The notes: generated by a model from the sequence alone, not told the origin. Counted from the stretch's first letter, positions 43,930 to 54,599 are shown. The stretch: DNA of 64,000 nt from Patiria pectinifera (GCA_029964075.1 CM057149.1:10860465-10924464), one strand, 5' to 3'. Program-made: numbers and translations.

Positions 43930-45018
43930 CGAAAATGTCAAATCGTTAATGGTGTTATTTTTTACCTTTACTGCAATACCTACCCGGATATTTACTTGAC
44001 TACGCGTATGACGAAAACTGAAAACAAAATTCAAATCGGTCCAAAATAAATTGTAGTGAAAATCACATCGTAAGCGAATTTTTTTCGAAAAAAAATCACT
44101 CCGCTTTCTACGTGTAGGCCTACACGCTAGGAAAATGATGAAAATAACGCGAGGAAAACATCACAGCATTAGTGAGAGTAAAAATACCCGAAATCAGTAT
44201 TATTTTTCTTGCCACAAAGTAAACAAAATGGGTTATGGAAATAACAAATCAAAATGACGAAAATAACGGCATAAAAATTAATCATCCGCAACGAGAGAAG
44301 TAAATACATGTACATGTTTAGAAATTAGCACCAATTTGCAAGTACAAGTAAATACGGGTTCTACATTGCCACAAAAAGTCGGAAAGCGAATTTTGGCAAA
44401 CGGTGGGAAAATGACGGCAGCAAAAGAAAGTGAAATTGACGAAATTACGAAAAAAACAACCATAATGAACAAAATATCTTCTTAGAAAATGACTAAATTT
44501 CAGTTATATACAGCGGCATTGCAAAACATCAAAAATGTTGGCATTGTCGAGAAGTGCCTTCAAAAAGACCTAATTGGCCCCCCCCCCCCACCAAAAAAGT
44601 ATATTGTGAAAGGGTACAACTTCGTTGGTGTGCATTATGACAAAAATGATCATGTCTGTTTTTTAAAGTAGATATTGGAAACATGGGTAGAATCGTTTAG
44701 TTTCTACAAGTGGCCTTATTACAGGTAGGCTTAGACATAATGCTTTGGAATGTTTCACGTCGGTAACAAATGGGCTAGGCCCAGTGTTTTTGTAACCCTG
44801 TTCACTTAGGAAAGAGTTGCAGCTTTCATCAAAGAAACTGATGATCTAAAAGTTTAGACTGCATTGATGAGCTAGGCTGCTTTGGACGGACGAAAATCAA
44901 CCCGCCAAAGCCCCAACAGCCTCATCACACAGAAACTCGAGGAACCGGGAACAGGAAGGAGGACCGACAGATGAACGGATGATCTGCTTGCTAGGCTACC
45001 CATTACTGATTCTTGAGG
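43930..45018 (+). repeat. large duplicated block, copy A
   Basis: Order of shared blocks with 47690-49507: CAAATCGGTCCAAA.TAAATT, GAAAATCACAT, GTTGCAGCTTTCATCAAAGA, GAAACATGGGTAGAATCGTT, CAAATGGGCTAGGCCCAGTG, then the exon-like unit ending ACTGATTCTTGAG before GTTAGTTT. Copy A and copy B flank the tandem exon-like units, so an ancestral unit of about 1-2 kb was duplicated. Confidence 0.65.
44839..45018 (+). ncRNA. exon-like unit 0 of a candidate non-coding RNA gene
   Basis: The divergent first unit: acceptor-like CTTTCATCAAAG, body with TTGATGAGCTAGGCTGC, CCCCAACAGCCTCATCACAC and GAGGACCGACAGATGAACGG, then donor-like GAG before GTTAGT. The TGATGAG and CTCATCA words are complementary as in the other units. 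The forward frames are stop-rich. Confidence 0.4.
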
Positions 45019-45138
45019 TTAGTTTACATGTTGGCCTCCTCTTCGCAGGATCAATAAAGTAACAGAACTCATCATAACGGGCGATCTGACTCTGTTTTAA
45101 TGTTCTTCCACAAACAACGAGTTCTGGTATCCTTTCAG

Positions 45139-45319
45139 AAAAATGAGGACCACTGACTGATGAGGGAATTGCTTTACTTAGATTGACGAGCCTGCTTTAA
45201 GACATCGTAAGGACTCCAACAGCCTCATCAAACAGAAACTCTAGGAACCGGAAGCAGGGAGGAGGACCAACAGATGAGCGGATGACCTGCTTGCTGGGCT
45301 TCCCATTACTGACTATCAG
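45139..45319 (+). ncRNA. exon-like unit 1 (181 bp)
   Basis: Begins after ATCCTTTCAG and ends CAG before GTTTGT. The first bases AAAAATGAGGACCACTGACT lead into TGA in all three forward frames, so it is not coding on plus. It carries GACGAG where other units have GATGAG, weakening the internal hairpin. Confidence 0.45.
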
Positions 45320-45532
45320 GTTTGTGTACATGTAGCCTACTTAACCAGAAACAATCAAGAACTAATCAAAATGGGCGATCTGGCGCTCTTCTATGTTCGT
45401 CCACAAACAACGAGTTCTGGTAGCGGGGCTTTGCTTTGTGGGGTTATTCAATGTTGTCTTTCCCCTTTCTAGCCCTGGCACAATTACAGCTCAATAAATC
45501 AAATGTTTGCTTTCGTCATTGAATCCTTTCAG

Positions 45533-45713
45533 AAAAATGAGGACCACTGACTGATGAGGGAATTGCTCTACTGGGATTGATGAGCCTGCCTCAAGACATC
45601 GTCAGGACTCCAACAGCCTCATCAAACAGAAACTCTAGGAACCGGAAGCAGGGAGGAGGACCGACAGATGAGCGGATGACCTGCTTGCTGGGCTTCCCAT
45701 TACTGACTATCAG
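45533..45713 (+). ncRNA. exon-like unit 2 (181 bp)
   Basis: Same layout and length as unit 1, about 394 bp downstream. Acceptor TCCTTTCAG; donor CAG before GTTTGT. TTGATGAG at about 45579 can pair with CTCATCAA at about 45619. Confidence 0.5.
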
Positions 45714-45926
45714 GTTTGTGTACATGTAGCCTGCTTAAACAGAAACAATCAAGAACTAATCAAAATGGGCGATCTGGCGCTCTTCTATGTTCGTCCACAA
45801 ACAACGAGTTCTGGTAGCGGGGCTTTGCTTTGTGGGGTTATTCAATGTTGTCTTTCCCCTTTCTAGCCCTGGCACAATTACAGCTCAATAAATCAAATGT
45901 TTTCTTTCGTCATTGAATCCTTCCAG

Positions 45927-46107
45927 AAAAATGAGGACCACTGACTGATGAGGGAATTGCTCTACTGGGATTGATGAGCCTGCCTCAAGACATCGCCAGG
46001 GCTCCAACAGCCTCATCAAACAGAAACATGAGGAACCGGAAGCAGGGAGGAGGACCGACAGATGAACGGATGACCTGCTTGCTGGGCTTCCCATTCCTGA
46101 TTATTAG
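45927..46107 (+). ncRNA. exon-like unit 3 (181 bp)
   Basis: Acceptor ATCCTTCCAG; donor TAG before GTTAGT. Identical in most positions to unit 5. A 69-codon minus-strand frame spans it, but units 1 and 2 break that frame, so it is not taken as coding. Confidence 0.5.
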
Positions 46108-46322
46108 GTTAGTTTACATTTAGGCCTCCTCTTAACAGGAACAATCAAGTCACAGAACTAATTGGCGATCTGACTCTGTTATTATGTCCGTCCACAAACG
46201 AGTTCTGGTAGCAGGGCTTTGCTTTGTGGGGTTAATTCAATGTTTTTCTTTCCCCTTTCGAGCCGTGGCACGAATACAGCTCAATAATTCAAATGTTTTC
46301 TTTCGTCATTGAATCCTTCCAG

Positions 46323-46503
46323 AAAAATGAGGACCACTGACTGATGAGGGAATTGCTCTACTGGGATTGATGAGCCTGCCTTAAGACATCGCCAGGGCTC
46401 CAACAGCCTCATCAAACAGAAACATGAGGAACCGGAAGCAGGGAGGAGGACCGACAGATGAGCGGATGACCTGCTTGCTGGGCTTCCCATTACTGACTAT
46501 CAG
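46323..46503 (+). ncRNA. exon-like unit 4 (181 bp)
   Basis: Acceptor ATCCTTCCAG; donor CAG before GTTTGT. The following intron-like spacer repeats the one after unit 2 almost exactly, so units were copied together with their spacers. Confidence 0.5.
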
Positions 46504-46716
46504 GTTTGTGTACATGTAGCCTGCTTAAACAGAAACAATCAAGAACTAATCAAAATGGGCGATCTGGCGCTCTTCTATGTTCGTCCACAAACAACGAGTT
46601 CTGGTAGCGGGGCTTTGCTTTGTGGGGTTATTCAATGTTGTCTTTCCCCTTTCTAGCCCTGGCACAATTACAGCTCAATAAATCAAATGTTTTCTTTCGT
46701 CATTGAATCCTTCCAG

Positions 46717-46897
46717 AAAAATGAGGACCACTGACTGATGAGGGAATTGCTCTACTGGGATTGATGAGCCTGCCTCAAGACATCGCCAGGGCTCCAACAG
46801 CCTCATCAAACAGAAACATGAGGAACCGGAAGCAGGGAGGAGGACCGACAGATGAACGGATGACCTGCTTGCTGGGCTTCCCATTCCTGATTATTAG
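46717..46897 (+). ncRNA. exon-like unit 5 (181 bp)
   Basis: Nearly identical to unit 3, 790 bp away, which indicates duplication of two-unit blocks (units 2-3 and 4-5). Acceptor ATCCTTCCAG; donor TAG before GTTAGT. Confidence 0.5.
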
Positions 46898-47118
46898 GTT
46901 AGTTTACATGTAGGCCTCCTCTTAACAGGAACAATCAAGTCACAGAACTAATTTAAATGGGCGATCTGACTCTGTTATTATGTCCGTCTACAAACGAGTT
47001 CTGGTAGCAGGGCTTTGCTTTGTGTGGTTAATTCAATGTGTTCTTTCCCCTTTCGAGGCGTGGCACGAATACAGCTCAATAATTCAAATGTTTCCTTTCG
47101 TTATTTGAATCCTTTCAG

Positions 47119-47302
47119 CAAAGTGAGGACCACTGACTGATGAGGGAATTGCTCTACTGAGATGAGGATGGGCCTGTCTCAAGACATCGTCAGGGCTCCA
47201 ACAGCCTCATTAAACAGAAACCCGAGGAACCGAAAGCAGGGAGGAGGACCGACAGATGAACGGATGTCTTGCTTGCTGGGCTTCCCATTACTAATTCTTG
47301 AG
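47119..47302 (+). ncRNA. exon-like unit 6 (184 bp)
   Basis: A more diverged unit: acceptor ATCCTTTCAG, body starting CAAAGTGAGGACCACTGACT, donor GAG before GTTAGT. After it the short frame starting MGDLALFYVLPQ is extended to 87 residues by lost stops, which I take as chance. Confidence 0.45.
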
Positions 47303-47459
47303 GTTAGTTTTTAGTTACATGTACCTAAAGAATAAGCAGAAACAAGTAATCGAAATGGGTGATTTGGCGCTCTTCTATGTTCTCCCACAAATAAAGAGTG
47401 CTGGTAGTGGGGCACTGCTTTGTGGGGTTAATTCGAACATTTCTCCCCCCCCCCCCTTG

Positions 47460-48300
47460 CTCTGTTACTTGTTAACTTTACTGAGATACCTATACTTGAA
47501 ATATTTGACAACGAATATAACGAAAATTGAAGAAATAAAGTCAAATGTGTGTAAAAAATAACATTGCAGTGAAAATCAAATCATGAGCGGATTTTCTTCT
47601 CACAGAAGTGCTTCTCCGTTTCCAACAAGTGGCTGAGAAAATGATGAAATTTACGCCGAAAATAACTGAAATCTGTGTTGTTTTTACCTTTACTGCGATA
47701 CCTACCCGAAATATTTGACTAAACGCGTGTGAAGAAACGTGGAAATAAAAATCAAATCGGTCCAAATTAAATTACAACGAAAATCACATAGTACGTACAG
47801 TTTCTTCTCGCAGCACGGCACTCTGTTTCTACAGGTAGCTACAGGAAAATTACGAAAATTACACCGAAAATCAACGCGGCATATAAGTGAAGTGACGAAA
47901 CATAGTTTACACGGCTAAAAAAATCGCAGCGTTAGTGGGAGAAATAATACTTGATATCAGTGTTATTTTTCTTACCTACAAAGTAAAAAAAATTCGATTG
48001 CGGAAGAACGAAATTAAAAGACGAAAATTACGGTAAAAAGATTAACAGCGGCAGCGAAGGAAATAATATTTGAAAATCATGCCATGCAAAAATTGGCTAA
48101 GGAAAAATGACCGAAATAATGTCAACAAAAAAATTTCAAATTATAATCGGCAGCCACTTCCGGTACGGTACTACACTGCTTAAAAAAGTTGGAAAACGAA
48201 TTTTGGTAAACGGTGGGGAAAATGACGGCAGAAAAAAAATAAAAAAATGACGGAAATTAAGGAATAACTCCATTATATTGATGTGAAGAAAATGACTGAA
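47460..48300 (+). repeat. diverged copies of the block-A leader sequence
   Basis: Two successive versions of the leader (47460-47690 and 47690-48285) share TACCTACCCGAAATATTTGAC, GAAAATCAAATC and TTTCTTCTC.CA words with 43980-44100. They show stepwise tandem duplication of the same sequence. Confidence 0.5.
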
Positions 48301-49332
48301 TTTCAATTAAAGCAGCATGTTAAAGGCATTCCCCCAAGTTCTAGGCCTACACCACATCTTTTTAGTATTATTCGTCAGCGAAAATAACTGCAATTTGTGA
48401 CATTGTCAAGAAGTTTGCCTTCAAAAAGGCCAGAAATAGCCAGGTTATGCATGTGAAAGGGTACAACTTAAGTGTAATCAACAAAGCGATAGGGAAAATG
48501 GCTGTATAAGACATGCGACATATTTAATTTACTATCGCATGCAACATTTCTTCGTGTTTTTGTAAAGGTTTAAACTTAATCTACATCATTTATGTGAGTC
48601 CGATTTGGAAAGATCGGCAGGGATACATGTTTTCATCAAGTATATATTTCTCCTTTGAGTTACTCATTTGGTTGTCTTACTTTGACCTTTGATAACGTAT
48701 AAGGCCGACAGTGCTGTTTTATTGAAGGGGAGAACATGAAAACCATAACGAAAAAAGCGTTGCAGTAGTTAAAGAGATCGGTCTAATATAGACGTTCACG
48801 ATCAAATCTTTGTGGGCTACGAGTATACCGTACTTAACGTAAATTTCAAAAGAAAGCATTTCAAGATATGCGACAGGTTTAGAGTAACATAGAAAACTAC
48901 TATTTCCCTGTTGATTTTAGCCTACGTGTAACCCTCCTTCCGTGTAGTACTATGTTCAATGTAAGTCCGATTTGGAAGGGATCGGCAAGGATTAAGATGG
49001 CATTTTGTCATCTTAATGTCAGGTGAATTTCTTGTAATGGTTGTTTATAGTGTGCGAGTTATATGCAGTTTCCAAAGCAACCTGCCATTATCAGCGTCGG
49101 CACTATGACAAAGTAATCGTGTCTGTTTTAAAAAGGAAATAATGGAAACATGGGTAGAATCGTTTGGTTTCCATTGGGTCCTACCCATGACCTGGTTATA
49201 GGTAGGCTTAATTAGGTAGGCTTAATTATTGGCTACATTTGCAATGTTTCACTTCAGTAGCAAATGGGCTAGGCCCAGTGTTTTCGTACCCCTGTCCACT
49301 TAGGAAAGAGTTGCAGCTTTCATCAAAGAAAC

Positions 49333-49507
49333 TTCCTGATGATCTAAAAATTAAGACAGACTGGATGAGCTAGGCTGCTTTGTCTGGACGAAAATGAACC
49401 CTCCAAGGCTCCAACAGCCTCATCACACAGAAACTCGAGGAACCGGAAGCAGGAAGGAGGACCGACGGATGACCTGCTTGCTGGGCTTCCCATTACTGAT
49501 TCTTGAA
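49333..49507 (+). ncRNA. exon-like unit 7
   Basis: Resembles unit 0 rather than units 1-6 (CTGATGATCTAAAA, GGATGAGCTAGGCTGCTTTG, CTCCAACAGCCTCATCACAC), with a small deletion. It ends TTCTTGAA before GTTAGT. It is the exon of block copy B. Confidence 0.4.
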
Positions 49508-49699
49508 GTTAGTGTACATGTAGGCTTCCTCTTAGTCACAGAACTCAAAATTGGTGATTGGCGCTTTTCTGTGTTCTTCCACAACGAGTGCTGGTATAGC
49601 GTTGTGTTGCTTTGTGGGGTAAAAATCGAAGTTTTCTTTCTCCTTGCACATATTTCTTAATATTTCAGATTTTTTTTCTCGTCATTTGAATCCTTGTAG

Positions 49700-49834
49700 A
49701 GAAATGAGGACCACTGACTGATGAGGGAATTGTCTTACTGAGATGAGGATGAGCCTGCCCCAAGCCATCGTAAGCTGGGAGGACCGACGATGGACTGACA
49801 CCGCCTGCTGGGCTGGCCATTACTGATTCTTGAG
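49700..49834 (+). ncRNA. exon-like unit 8, internally deleted (135 bp)
   Basis: Acceptor ATCCTTGTAG, start AGAAATGAGGACCACTGACT, donor GAG before the full consensus GTGAGT. The central hairpin part (CAACAGCCTCATC) is missing. Confidence 0.45.
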
Positions 49835-49994
49835 GTGAGTTTACTTGAAAACGAAAAAAGACCTGGGTATGAGGATTATAATTTGTTATTCCTCTGATTG
49901 TAGTTTGTCCCTCCTACAAAATCCACAGTGCTTGATTTCCTAATATATGTATTATTTTTTTTTTTAATTTGCTTGCTTATTTTGTGATGTTTAG

Positions 49995-51235
49995 GACATG
50001 AAGACCACCAAGCTTGGACGAGACTGAGTGACGGAACTGCTCTACTGGACAAGGATGCCCTCATCGGAAACTTGAGTTAAAAAAACTAGCTTGCACAATA
50101 TGAAATGATAATCAGACTGCATAATACAACGTCATTAATGTTATACACTAAGGCAACAACACTATGTATTAAATATAAAATGAAAAGTAATTTTGATTTC
50201 ATTAAATTATTTTTGCCTCTAAAATAATCTTAAACCGGATACTGCAACAGACAGTTAACAATGGACAATAATGGAAACTTGCTGAAAAATTATTGTAAGG
50301 GTAATGATTTGTCACTGGCTTTTTAGCAGTGACATGTCTGGGAGAAGGGATGTTCCTTTGATCTGTCCTGGGTCATCCAAAATTATTGCATCAATAAATT
50401 AATAATGTCATTCTCCTTACCTTTAATGCATTCAATTGGATCTTCTCGATAAATTATAAACGAGGTCTCCCCAATGCTTTCTATTAAGGATTAATTTATT
50501 GTTTAAAAACTGAAGAAATGTAACAAACTTTATTTAAATTTAACGTCTTTAACAAGACGTCGGTTTAACTAAAACGTGACTTTTTTCCATTGTATATTTA
50601 TTAGAAAACACAAGAACGTTTCATTTTTAGGAAAATTTAAAGAATAAACTGTTCAGGAACTTCTATCCATCAAAATGCATTGCAACAGGTATAAGTGACA
50701 GGATTTGTGATTGTCCTTTTGTGATTTATTTCATTGCACTTTTTTTTACTTGTTATATTTTTTACTTCGTATGCACAATTGTTTTTCTTGGTGGTTTTGC
50801 ATGTCTTTTCATTTTCTTATTAATAATTAACTAACCTCACAAAAGGATAAACGCAATTATATCGAGTGTTGAACTTACCTCGCATCAAATATTTGTTTTC
50901 ACATAAATGCTAAATTAGACAAAATATAGTCCTGAAATGTTTCAAAATAATCTAGGGATTTTTTTTTTTGGGGAGGGGGGTCATTCCCAAGTTTTATCTT
51001 CCCTTTTTAAAATCTTATTCACAAAATGGCGAAATACAAAAACCTGGCTTTACCGTGCACAGTCATGTAGTCGTTGCTTATGTAATAATCATCTATGATA
51101 TTATAAAGTGATTATTATTTTCTCAAATTTATTGGCCTTCTGCCCAACTTTTTTCCTCGTTTGGAATCTTTTGTATTTGTTTGTATGAATTGGTTTAAAT
51201 ATTTGTATGTCAATTAAACAAAATAAATAAAACTT
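49995..51235 (+). ncRNA. possible terminal exon of the candidate non-coding RNA
   Basis: After GATGTTTAG the sequence GACATGAAGACCACCAAGCT is a much diverged unit start. No further donor-like repeat follows. The sequence becomes AT-rich like a 3' untranslated region, and AAATAAATAAAACTTGAAAG at about 51215-51234 holds overlapping AATAAA signals. The join to the upstream units and the 3' end are inference. Confidence 0.25.
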
Positions 51236-52069
51236 GAAAGATGTGAGACACTTGATAACCTTGGAAGGTTGTCAGTATTTTGCCTATTATTTTTTTGTTT
51301 TAGTTGTTGGCGGGGGAGGTCAAGCTACTGCAAAAGTAACAAAACCCAGCTGAAATGACGTTTTATTATTTATGGGCGATTGGGGGCGGGGTGCGCACAT
51401 AAAGGCACGTCAGGGAATATAAAATAATTAGGTGTTTTTGTAAGGGAAATCTTTACTCTTAAACGGAAATAAAAAAAAATCTCCTAGGCTCCTAGGTTCT
51501 ATACCTTTTAAGATTGTCCAATAAAAAGACCCGAATTTGCATACGCCGTCCAAATCACAATTTGCATGCCCCGTGGGCTTTTAAAAAGAACTTTTGCAAA
51601 TGGAAAAGACACTTTGGAAACATCCAATCAGTTTGAATATGCTTCATGAATTTCTTAATAAACGAGCACATTTTTAAACAGTATTTAATTACTATTATTT
51701 TTCGATGTGGTGTTGGGGGAGGGGTGGCTGCGGGGGCTAGACAGAAGATATATCAGAAGTGGCGCAATAAAACCGACAGCGGGCGCAATAATTTCGATTA
51801 GGGTTTCAAAAATTTACGCGAGTCGTTAATTTGCATAAAAAGTGCCCCCACAATTTTTTTGTAAAAAACGAGACCGTCTAGTTTAAAAATCGGTGGAATC
51901 GTGCGAATATAGCCGAGGATCATCTTCCTAGCTTTTGAGCTATTATCTAAGAGCAGATTTGATAAAATTAGGGTCCAAAAATGGGTCCTATTTGCACGAG
52001 AAAATGTAGGGATGCCATTGGTAACTTTGGCAGTTTGCAGGCTCAGCATTACCGGCAGGCTTCAACCCC
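51236..52069. other. intergenic, nothing assigned
   Basis: No exon supported. G-rich runs near 51310, 51390 and 51716. Confidence 0.35.
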
Positions 52070-52255
52070 ATTACGGACACACTCTTGCAAAATGTGGTTC
52101 GGCAGCTTTCTATACAAAAACCTCGTTGGCTCGGGGTTTTGTGCGTAAACCTTATCAGTCAGCCGATCACGCTCAATTGACTTCGGCCAAACCGCAAGTC
52201 CCATCATAAGGAATAAGTTAACCGGACCATATTTTTCCAAGAGTGCGTCTCTAAT
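52070..52255. repeat. MITE family C, copy 2
   Basis: The ends ATTACGGACACACTCTTGCA and TTTTTCCAAGAGTGCGTCTC then TAAT are inverted. The body is collinear with 37527-37682 but about 30 bp longer in the middle (GTAAACCTTATCAGTCAGCC). A fragment of the same body (GCTCAATTCAATTCGGCAGC) recurs at about 52590. Confidence 0.75.
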
Positions 52256-52524
52256 GCATATTCTTAACAGTTTCAAAAAGTAACCAACACACCGTTGATA
52301 TTTTCTTTAGAAAAGCTGATTCCTCGCCCACAATCTTTTCTTTTTTGTCTCTGTTTCGTCCTACAAAATAATAATGCCGCAGCATGTGACATGCACGGCT
52401 CCGACAAAAATCGGCGTATTATACTTATCGTCCGTGAATGGCAAGATCATTACTATTACTAACACATTATCGTAAAGGTTGGTATCTAGAAATTTCTATA
52501 CAACCCCCTACACAGGGGTTTGTG

Positions 52525-52580
52525 TAGAAAATATATTTATAGTTATTTAGTGTAGAAAATATATTTATAGTTATTTATTA
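52525..52580. repeat. 27-bp tandem duplication
   Basis: TGTAGAAAATATATTTATAG plus TTATTTA is present twice in direct succession. Confidence 0.8.
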
Positions 52581-52746
52581 CTCCCCATCACGCTCAATTC
52601 AATTCGGCAGCGACCGCAAGCCCCATTTTAAAGAATAAGTTACGACAGGATCAAGGTACCGACTTTCACGACAACGTGCTAGTAATGATTGCTCATCTAC
52701 TTGCCCCGTGTGTGATACGCTCGCTGCGATTCTTTACGATTGCCTA

Positions 52747-52815
52747 CGGACGGTATTCGAATAGAGTATCGGACGGTATTCGAATAGAGTATCGGACGGT
52801 ATTCGAATAGAGTAT
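52747..52815. repeat. three 23-bp direct repeats upstream of SEC13
   Basis: CGGACGGTATTCGAATAGAG plus TAT occurs three times exactly, about 145-210 bp before the SEC13 start codon. Each unit has the palindrome ATTCGAAT. The position suggests promoter or leader sequence; a regulatory role is only inferred. Confidence 0.8.
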
Positions 52816-52958
52816 CGATACTGGGTACCAGACTAGACCGATAAATTGACCTACCGGAAGTGATATCTAACGTGTGTGTGCCACGTCTTTTTTCGTGCCG
52901 CAACTTTCCAAGTCGCGTTGTTTGTAGCACGGTCGTGTCCTCGTATCCAGCTGACAAC

Positions 52959-52961
52959 ATG
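52959..52961 (+). CDS. SEC13: SEC13, first coding exon (start codon only)
   Basis: ATG in the context GACAACATGG directly followed by a GTATGA donor, so the first coding exon contributes only Met. The next exon then begins VSVISTVDTAHED, giving the conserved SEC13 N-terminus. SEC13 is a six-bladed WD-repeat protein that pairs with SEC31 in the COPII coat at ER exit sites and with NUP145C/NUP96 in the nuclear pore Y complex. The 5' leader lies upstream in 52820-52958. The exon is too short to be judged alone; the splice site and exon 2 make the case. Confidence 0.7.
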
Positions 52962-53067
52962 GTATGAAATTTTCTGAATTTCCTGGTGAATTCCAAAGAC
53001 ATAGATTGACTGTATTGGTAGGCATAAACATGATCAGTAAAACATTGTCAAATCAAATGTCAGAATG

Positions 53068-53195
53068 TCGATGGGAAAAATGTTGCAACCTGACGCCACT
53101 TCAGCGGTTGTGTACGTGTACAAAGTCTATGGAGTAGGCAGTATGGTCTTATGTTATGGAGAGTCAAGAAAATTTTCCAAGTATTTCCTAGCCTT
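53068..53195 (+). repeat. dispersed repeat, copy 2, in SEC13 intron 1
   Basis: Plus-strand counterpart of 18150-18275: AAAAATGTTGCAACCTGACG, GTACAAAGTCTATGG and CAAGTATTTCCTAG in the same order. Non-coding. Confidence 0.55.
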
Positions 53196-53309
53196 GACCA
53201 AGCTGGTTCCCATACGAGCTTGTTCCCGCTACCGCACACAATGTTGTACTATACCGTTAGCCCCAACGACCCTTGCGTGTGCTTTGTGTGCATGTACGTA
53301 CGTACGCCC

Positions 53310-53454
53310 TAGCTGGAGTTACCCAGCCCTGAGTTTTATCATTGGGTTGTCTGTTAGACAACCCAATGATAAAACTACCCAGCCCTGAGTTTTATCATTG
53401 GGTTGTCTATTAGACAACCCAATGATAAAACTCAGGGCTGGGTAACTCCAGCTA
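53310..53454. mobile_element. 145-bp miniature of the 28.8-kb fold-back element
   Basis: The ends TAGCTGGAGTTACCCAGCCC and their reverse complement are nearly identical to the termini of 28814-29750. Inside are two tandem hairpins, each joining GAGTTTTATCATTGGGTTGT to its inverse through a TGTTAG or TATTAG turn. CGTACGCCC at 53301-53309 and CGTTACGCCC at 53455-53464 flank it as a 9-bp duplication with one extra base. It lies in SEC13 intron 1. Confidence 0.85.
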
Positions 53455-54059
53455 CGTTACGCCCCACACACACTTCCGCAAACAGCCGTACAGTAAGTCG
53501 AGGCGGAAGATAGCAACCGTGTATGCTGAATATGATAATTAGTATGCGCTATGGTAAATAGCCTTCTCTCATTGGATAACGGCTGACAAAAAAAAATAAT
53601 ATTCATTAAATTGCATATTAGTCCAAAGGTTTATAAACCAGACGGCCTGTGGTAACAATAATTATTGTAAAACACCCCCTTAAAATCTTAAATAATAGTA
53701 GAATAATATTTATAAAGTTACACATAGTTTGGGTCGAAAATAAAATGAAAAGGATGAAAAATTAGACCTTCAAAAAACGGCAAACGGTACAAAACTGCAC
53801 GCCGGCAAAAACGATGTCACCATGCACAGAGGCCACGTTGGGGCCGTCCACTGTAGGCACCGGCCCGGCTGGCGCCATGCAGTAAGACACGCTGCGCTTT
53901 CTCTTTCAGCAGCAAAAAAAAAGCGCTCACACTATTGAGTATATCATCCGCTGACTTTTGGGGGGTATTTCTTCTAAGCTGTCAAGGGGATATGGGAAAA
54001 AAATCTCTCTCCTTCTGCAAACTTATTCCGTAAGACTGATTTTAACTTGTATGAACAAC

Positions 54060-54375
54060 TTATAAGTTATATGTCGTATGTACGACTAATATATCGACAG
54101 GGTACGACATATTTCGACAGGATACGACTTATATCATCGACAGGGTACGACATATATGTCGACAGGGTATGACATATCAAACATATGACATAATGTCGAC
54201 AGGTGCCGGTACGACATATATGTCGTGCATATGTCGAGTCGACAGGGTACGATATATGTCGCATACGACAAAGTCGTATAAAAGTACGACTTAATATCTC
54301 GTGTGTACAAAATATGAGTTGTATCTCGTATGTTCGACTTGTTTGTCGATTATGTCGTACATACAACATATCTTC
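54060..54375. repeat. TATGTCGTACGACATA-type cryptic repeat, left part
   Basis: Dense CGACAGGGTACGACATATAT, TATGTCGTATGTACGAC and GTCGTACATACAACATA words on both strands, strongly self-complementary. The same word set resumes at 55275-55425 after the tRNA-like array, so the array probably inserted into it or grew inside it. Confidence 0.7.
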
Positions 54376-54386
54376 TGAGTATTATA

Positions 54387-54499
54387 ATATGGAATGTTTG
54401 CGTCGGGGTGATATAAATCAAATTAGGTTTTGCCCTTCACTGACGTTTAAACAGTGTATACTCAGTGTGTTACCTCCCAAGTGAAAGTTGGAAAAAATC
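54387..54499 (-). repeat. array spacer, inverted copy
   Basis: Reverse complement of the spacer that follows each plus-strand tRNA-like unit (CACTTGGGAGGTAACACACT; GTCGGTGAAGGGCAAAACCT; ATCACCCCGACGCAAA). It makes the array an inverted plus direct structure. Confidence 0.75.
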
Positions 54500-54570
54500 A
54501 CTCGGGTGGGACTCGAACCCACGACCTCCTGCTTTCTAGTGCAGATGTCTTACCACTCGACCACCGAGCT
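54499..54570 (-). tRNA. tRNA-like unit 1, inverted
   Basis: The minus strand has box A TGGTCGAGTGG and box B GGTTCGAGTCC. A cloverleaf can be drawn: acceptor GCTCGG with CCGAGT, D stem GTC/GAC, T stem GTGGG/CCCAC. The anticodon stem TCTGC/GCAGG closes an eight-base loop ACTAGAAA. By comparison with tRNA-Ser(AGA) arms, which carry a CTAGAAA loop, one stem base seems lost and there is no long variable arm. Probably a pseudo-tRNA or SINE head; function uncertain. Confidence 0.45.
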
Positions 54571-54599
54571 AACGGGATCGATTGGTCGGTTGCACTAGA

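Noticed and set aside
45885..46884. Minus-strand frame of 69 residues repeated three times (45885-46094, 46281-46490, 46675-46884)
   Set aside because: The frame is interrupted by a stop in the sister units at 45139 and 45533 and has no splice logic of its own. It follows from duplication of the unit, not from coding constraint.
45139..46897. C/D-box snoRNA reading of the TGATGAG and CTGA words in the repeated units
   Set aside because: The boxes are not in the usual terminal-stem arrangement and the words lie in the exon-like part, not in the spacers. The complementary TGATGAG/CTCATCA pairing gives a simpler account.
47298..47561. Plus-strand frame of 87 residues containing MGDLALFYVLPQ
   Set aside because: The short start (MGDLALFYVRPQ) occurs in the spacers of several repeat units but is broken or stops early in others. 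The extension here is by chance.
54203..54484. Frames of 93-100 residues in the GTCGTACGAC cluster on both strands
   Set aside because: Caused by the stop-poor, self-complementary repeat words; no protein signal.
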